A DNA stretch of 18,686 nt from JACRLW01 sp050181465 (GTDB lineage: Bacteria > Planctomycetota > UBA1135 > UBA2386), in NCBI GenBank assembly GCA_050181465.1, contig JBFXDD010000062.1, forward strand, positions 1 to 18,686, given 5' to 3'. Positions 14,833 through 18,686 of the stretch are shown here, piece by piece. The notes beneath the pieces were generated by a model. The model did not search any database and was not told the origin of the DNA. It saw nothing but the letters and a program-made list of their open reading frames with translations. Both the position numbers and the translations under genes were made by a program. Numbering within the stretch: position 1 is the stretch's first letter; every line of letters starts with the position of its first letter.

Positions 14833-16055
14833 ATGCGAGGTCGCTCTGTTCGTCGCGCCGCCGCTTGCGTAGCGTCGGCCCTGGTTCTGCTGCTCTCCCC
14901 CACCGCCTGCGCCGGACTCGGGGGCAGCCACCGTGTGCGTCGCGCGCCGATCACCATCGCGACGTGGCCCTTCGGTCGTCTGGCCACCGATCGTGCGATC
15001 GATGCCCTTCGCGACGGCGCGAGTGCGCTCGACGCAGTCGAAGCCGGGATCCGCGTGGTGGAGAGCGCGAGTTCGGATCGCTCGGTCGGGCTCGGCGGTT
15101 TTCCAAACGCCGCCGGCTACGTACAGCTCGATGCCTGCATCATGGACGGCAAGGATCATCGAGCGGGTAGCGTCGCCGGAGTCGAGGGCGTCGTGCACCC
15201 GATCACCCTCGCGCGGCGCGTGATGGNNNNNNNNNNNNNNNNNNNNNNNNNNNNNNNNNNNNNNNNNNNNNNNNNNNNNNNNNNNNNNNNNNNNNNNNNN
15301 NNNNNNNNNNNNNNNNNNNNNNNNNNTTTCCAAACGCCGCCGGCTACGTACAGCTCGATGCCTGCATCATGGACGGCAAGGATCATCGAGCGGGTAGCGT
15401 CGCCGGAGTCGAGGGCGTCGTGCACCCGATCACCCTCGCGCGGCGCGTGATGGAGAAGACGAAGCACGTGATGCTCGTCGGGGAGGGCGCGCGTTGGTTT
15501 GCGGAAGAGGAGGGACTCGAGACCGTCGACGTCACGTCCCACGCTGCGACCAAACAGCAGTGGCGCGCGCGCGATCGTTCGGAAGCAGCGCCGCCGCGCG
15601 AGGGGCACGACACGATCGCACAGTTGGTGCTGCACGCAGACGGTTCGATCGCGGGCGGTTGTTCGACCAGCGGTGCCGGCGGCAAGCTCCCCGGCCGGGT
15701 CGGCGACTCGCCGATCTTGGGCTCGGGGCTGTTCGTCGACGGCGAGGTGGGTGCGGCGGGGGCGACCGGAATCGGCGAGAACGTGATGCGCTACTGCGCC
15801 ACGTTCCTGATCGTCGAACTCATGCGAAGCGGCATGCACCCCCAGGTGGCCTGCGAGGAAGTCGTCCATCGCATCGCCGCCGTGGATCCGCGCGGATACC
15901 AGCTCGACATCTGCTTCATCGCTCTCGACAAGGTCGGCCGCTTCGGCGCTGCGGCCTCGAACCAGACCTTCCCATTCGCCGTGGCAACGGCGGAGGGAAC
16001 GCAGATTCAGAGCGTGCGGGCGGTGGTGCCGCGCACGGCTGCCCGAGCGCGCTGA
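14833..16055 (+). CDS. Exported glycosylasparaginase (asparaginase-2 / Ntn-hydrolase family), split by gap 3
   Basis: An N-terminal nucleophile hydrolase of the aspartylglucosaminidase type, which cleaves the N-acetylglucosamine-asparagine bond or related beta-aspartyl amides after autoproteolysis. Removing the 100 N and one 127-bp copy gives a 996-bp frame, 331 residues, with no shift. The autocleavage site is GHDTIAQLVLH, with T185 the new N-terminal nucleophile of the beta chain. GRVGDSP (212-218) and GATGIGE (234-240) form the substrate pocket. The alpha chain has the family's ATWPF (43-47) and AVEAGIRVVE (68-77). An N-terminal hydrophobic segment (about 9-25) ending in PTAC-AG suggests export, as a lipoprotein on C26 or by Sec cleavage; the lipobox is not ideal. 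It lies 63 bp after the Arg-rich gene. Confidence 0.9.
15100..15226. repeat. 127-bp direct copy left of gap 3 (assembly overlap)
   Basis: Identical to 15327-15453 and abutting the N run. It lies inside the glycosylasparaginase gene. Counting it once restores an in-frame 332-codon gene, which supports an assembly cause. Confidence 0.94.
15227..15326. other. Assembly gap (100 N) with duplicated flanks
   Basis: Default-sized N run between contigs that overlap by 127 bp. There is probably no missing sequence. Confidence 0.92.
15327..15453. repeat. 127-bp direct copy right of gap 3 (assembly overlap)
   Basis: Second copy of 15100-15226. The glycosylasparaginase frame continues from it without interruption. 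Confidence 0.94.
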
Positions 16056-16136
16056 TCCTCGAGGTCGCGAAGCGGTCCGGCCGAGCGCGAATCGGTAGCG
16101 AAGCGTCGATCGCGCGCGCATCATTCGAGGCGCCCG

Positions 16137-17306
16137 ATGCTCCTCCAGCGCTTCCCTCCCATGGGGGTCTACGAGACCCTGTTCCGATTCGCCTCTGCCA
16201 CCGGTGCCTACATGGGGGATCTCGGCACACATCCGTGGGCGCAGGGCTTCCCGTTGACCTCGCCGGTGCCGGGCGGACCCGAGTTGCCCGAGACGATCCG
16301 CGTCGGCGCGACCGATCGCATGTATCCGAAGGCCGATGGTCAGCCGGCACTGCGCGAGGCGATCGCGAATTACTACCGCGACTTCTACGGCGCCAAGATC
16401 ACGGCCGATCACGTCGCGGTCTTCGCGGGGGGGCGACCGGCGATCTACGCGATCCTGGCGTTCTTGCGCCGTGAGTCGCGGGTGGTCATCGAAGAGACCG
16501 AATACACGCCCTACTTCGATCTTCTGAAGGTTCTGGGACGGCCCTTCGATGTGATTCCGAGCAACCCGCAAAATCGCTTCCGGCCCACGCTCGACGATCA
16601 TCCGCGCGCTGCCGCGTCGTTCCTCATCAAGAGCAACCCGACGAATCCGACCGGTGTGGTATGTCGGGACGCCGCGCTCGCCGCGCTGGTTGCCGAATAC
16701 TCGCGTCCGGGGCGCGGTGCGCTGATCGACGAGGCATACGAGTTCTTCTGCGATCCGCAGCCGGTCAGTTCCCTCGCGCACGTTCCCGATATCGACGCCA
16801 CCGACCTCTTCGTCGTCGGTGCAGCAACGAAGGGACTGCAGGTGCCGGGCATGCGCGTCGGTTGGGTGGTGGCGTCGCGCGAGCACATCGAAGTCTTGCG
16901 CAACTACTCGTCGTTCGGGATGGGCGGAGTTTCGCGGGCGTCGCAGCTCTACGTGACGGAGTTGCTGGGGACTTCGCGCGTGCGTCACGCGCGAAGCGCC
17001 ATCGCAAAGTTCTACACCTCACAGCGCCGCCGCTACGGTGAAGCACTCGCCAAGCTCGGCCTCGAGATGTTCAGCGGCGATGGCGGCTTCTACCACTGGT
17101 GCCGCCTTCCGGAAGGACTTACCGGCGACTCGTTCAACGAGCGACTGTTCGCACACAAGGCCGGCATCCTGCCCGGCCGATTGTGCGACATGCACCGGCG
17201 CGGCGACGCCGGTCCGCTCGGTCGCATGTTCCGGTTCTCTTTCGGCCCGCTCGGGCCGGAGTCGTTCGATGGCGACGTCGCGATCCTGAAGGCGTGCCTC
17301 GGTTGA
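16137..17306 (+). CDS. PLP-dependent class I/II aminotransferase
   Basis: A 389-residue fold-type I PLP enzyme, most like aspartate/aromatic aminotransferases. The cofactor lysine is K232 in AATKGLQVPGMRVGW (229-243). N170 in KSNPTNPTG (165-173) and D198/Y201 in IDEAYEFF (197-204) contact the pyridoxal ring and phenol oxygen. R240 is placed to bind the phosphate. FRFSFGPLG near the C-terminus supplies the substrate-carboxylate arginine. YPKADGQPALREAIANYY (63-80) is the usual N-terminal segment. Length is normal for the class. The ATG at 16137 lies 81 bp after the glycosylasparaginase; a second ATG at 16161 also fits. Substrate cannot be told. A functional link, an aminotransferase acting on Asp released by its neighbour, is possible but speculative. 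Confidence 0.88.
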   Translation: MLLQRFPPMGVYETLFRFASATGAYMGDLGTHPWAQGFPLTSPVPGGPELPETIRVGATDRMYPKADGQPALREAIANYYRDFYGAKITADHVAVFAGGRPAIYAILAFLRRESRVVIEETEYTPYFDLLKVLGRPFDVIPSNPQNRFRPTLDDHPRAAASFLIKSNPTNPTGVVCRDAALAALVAEYSRPGRGALIDEAYEFFCDPQPVSSLAHVPDIDATDLFVVGAATKGLQVPGMRVGWVVASREHIEVLRNYSSFGMGGVSRASQLYVTELLGTSRVRHARSAIAKFYTSQRRRYGEALAKLGLEMFSGDGGFYHWCRLPEGLTGDSFNERLFAHKAGILPGRLCDMHRRGDAGPLGRMFRFSFGPLGPESFDGDVAILKACLG

Positions 17307-17327
17307 GTTCACGCAAGCCGAACGCGC

Positions 17328-18686
17328 TCACCGCACGGCGTCGGCGACCTGAGTCTTGGCCGGGAGTGCGAGCAGTCGCTTGCTCTCGACGAGCAGCCAG
17401 TCGATGCCGGTGAACGGCTCGAACGAGATGTCCTGCCATCGCACTAGCCCATCGCCGTCGACGAGAAAGGTGCCGTGCAAGGGCATCGCCTCGAAGTCAT
17501 CGTGACAGCGCCAGGCACGGAACGCGTCGAGTTTCGGATCGGCGAGGAGCGGGAACGGGAAGCGTTCCGCCGGGTCGAGCGCATCGAGTGACTCGGCGGC
17601 ATCCTCCACCTCGTCGGTCCCGATGGCGAGGATCTCGATGCCCTGATCGCGGAACGCCGCAGCGCGCGGTGCGATCGCTTGCAGTTGCTCGATGCAGTGG
17701 AGGCAACCGAAGCCGAGGTAGAAGACGACCAGTGTGGGCTTGCCGCGTCGGCTCGAGAGGTCGATCGTCGCGCCATTGGTGGCGGGCAGCGCCAGCGACG
17801 GCGCCGGCTGTGGCTGCCAGTTGACCGGACCGAGTGAACCAAGCGGCGGTCGACTGCCGAAGTCGGCTGGGAAGAGCTCGTTCGAATCGGCGACCGCAGT
17901 CAATCCGAGTCGCTCCGCCAGAGGCCCACGCGCACGCGGGAACTCGGCGAGCTTCGACTCGTGTGCGCGCAAAGTCTCGGCCTGTGCTGGATCATTCGCT
18001 TGTCGATAGGCGAGCACCAGTCTGCCGAGCGTGGGCAGGCGTCCGGGAGACTTCGTGACTTCCGTCTCCAGGAGTTCGATCGCGGCTTTGGGATCGCCGG
18101 CGGCGAGGTGTGCGTCGGCGAGAAGGATCTTCGGCATTCCGGAGATGTTCTTCAGCGCAGCGATACCTTCGGCGTGCTTGCCCGACGCGAGCAGGCGCTC
18201 AGCCTTCAGCTCTTCGCGGAGATCCAGCACGCTGCTGACGAGATCGGTTCCCTCGCGCTGCGCCCGCTCGAGGTCGGCGTCGATGTCCTTGCGCGGCTTC
18301 TTTGCGGTCAAGGCGGCGTCTTCCGCGTTATCGAGCTTCTTCGCGCGTTCGGCGCGGGCGCGCGTGAGCATCGAATCGAGTTCGGCAATCAGCACATCGG
18401 CCGCCGCGAGGTCGCCGCGGCGAAGCTGCGCGCGACCCAGCAAAGCAACGCGGCTCAGGTCGGCTTCCACGCTGCCGTCGCGATCGAGCCAGCCGGCTTC
18501 GTCCAGACGGACGGCTTCGTCCCACAGCATGTGTTCCTCGCAGATCGTCAACAGACGTTGGCGGGCGTAGCCCGCGATTTCGTCACCCTTGTCGAGCCGG
18601 TTGAACTTCGGATGGCGGGGCAGAGCTGCGAGATTGCGGGCGATCGCGAGCGCTTCGTGGACGCGACCGAGGTGCGAAAGACTGCG
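17328..18686 (-). CDS. Helical-repeat/redoxin fusion protein, N-terminus beyond window
   Basis: The frame is open from the right edge to a TGA at 17330-17328, giving 452 residues of a longer protein. The first 270 or so are alpha-helical with TPR-like pairs (for example KHAEGIAALKNISGMPKILL and HLAAGDPKAAIELLETEV) and a charged coiled segment rich in Ala/Lys/Glu/Arg. From about 300 a thioredoxin-like peroxiredoxin (AhpC/TSA, redoxin) domain follows: KPTLVVFYLGFGCLHCIEQL has a CLHC motif at C328/C331, then ILAIGTDEVEDA, FPLLADPK and HGTFLVDGDGLVRW. The CXXC is unlike the WCGPC of thioredoxins. Internal TTG or ATG codons near 18551 and 18530 should not be taken as the start, because coding character continues upstream. 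It is convergent with the aminotransferase, 21 bp apart. Substrate and localisation are unknown. Confidence 0.82.
   Translation of the reverse strand, partial: RSLSHLGRVHEALAIARNLAALPRHPKFNRLDKGDEIAGYARQRLLTICEEHMLWDEAVRLDEAGWLDRDGSVEADLSRVALLGRAQLRRGDLAAADVLIAELDSMLTRARAERAKKLDNAEDAALTAKKPRKDIDADLERAQREGTDLVSSVLDLREELKAERLLASGKHAEGIAALKNISGMPKILLADAHLAAGDPKAAIELLETEVTKSPGRLPTLGRLVLAYRQANDPAQAETLRAHESKLAEFPRARGPLAERLGLTAVADSNELFPADFGSRPPLGSLGPVNWQPQPAPSLALPATNGATIDLSSRRGKPTLVVFYLGFGCLHCIEQLQAIAPRAAAFRDQGIEILAIGTDEVEDAAESLDALDPAERFPFPLLADPKLDAFRAWRCHDDFEAMPLHGTFLVDGDGLVRWQDISFEPFTGIDWLLVESKRLLALPAKTQVADAVR

Noticed and set aside
15156..16988. A 610-codon minus-strand open frame across gap 3 and the aminotransferase
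   Set aside because: It reads through N, lies opposite two genes with clear active-site motifs, and shows no recognisable domain.
1..18686. tRNA, rRNA or riboswitch genes
   Set aside because: I found no cloverleaf with a GTTC-type arm in an intergenic region, no rRNA-like conserved stretch, and no recognisable riboswitch; the intergenic space is very small.

Overview
The window is high-GC DNA from an uncultivated bacterium, most likely a metagenome-assembled scaffold. It has three runs of exactly 100 N. Two of these gaps are flanked by identical 127-bp direct copies, which look like unmerged contig overlaps rather than biology. Several features suggest Planctomycetota or a related lineage, though this is inference only: high GC, starts with almost no Shine-Dalgarno signal, a Pls/PosA-type non-ribosomal peptide synthetase, a SMUG1-type uracil-DNA glycosylase, a NIF3 protein with a eukaryote-like signature, a glycosylasparaginase and a helical-repeat/redoxin protein.

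Layout. 1-1409 (minus): a GT2 glycosyltransferase, then the start of an NhaC-like antiporter that runs off the left edge. 1457-2520 (plus): a divergent GT4 glycosyltransferase cut by the first gap. 2621-8943 (minus): a compact five-gene run, in order of transcription NIF3/DUF34 protein, ankyrin-repeat protein, small coiled-coil protein, membrane-anchored GT2 and the Pls-like synthetase. Its last three genes are joined by stop/start overlaps (GTGA, TTGA), and the synthetase loses its C-terminus in the first gap. 9007-9133: a palindromic repeat element. 9132-10572 (minus): a WalJ-like metallo-hydrolase and a six-helix membrane protein. 10639-11514 (plus): a DUF6544-like protein. 11523-13818 (minus): a GT4 glycosyltransferase coupled by ATGA to SMUG1; the second gap and its duplicated flank interrupt the scaffold at their junction. 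13833-14083: two more copies of the palindromic repeat, back to back. 14188-17306 (plus): a secreted Arg-rich protein, an exported glycosylasparaginase (split by the third gap) and a PLP aminotransferase. 17328-18686 (minus): a helical-repeat plus redoxin protein whose N-terminus lies beyond the right edge.

The most interesting unit is the minus-strand run ending in the Pls-like synthetase. It pairs an adenylation/carrier/membrane/left-handed-beta-helix enzyme with a membrane-bound glycosyltransferase whose stop codon overlaps the synthetase start. Hand alignment of the adenylation pocket puts an acidic residue where basic amino acids are usually recognised. This is compatible with an amino-acid homopolymer or an aminoacylated surface glycan. 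Three further glycosyltransferases in the window make cell-surface polymer synthesis a reasonable theme. The second notable signal is the family of CTAG-bordered inverted repeats at two intergenic sites.
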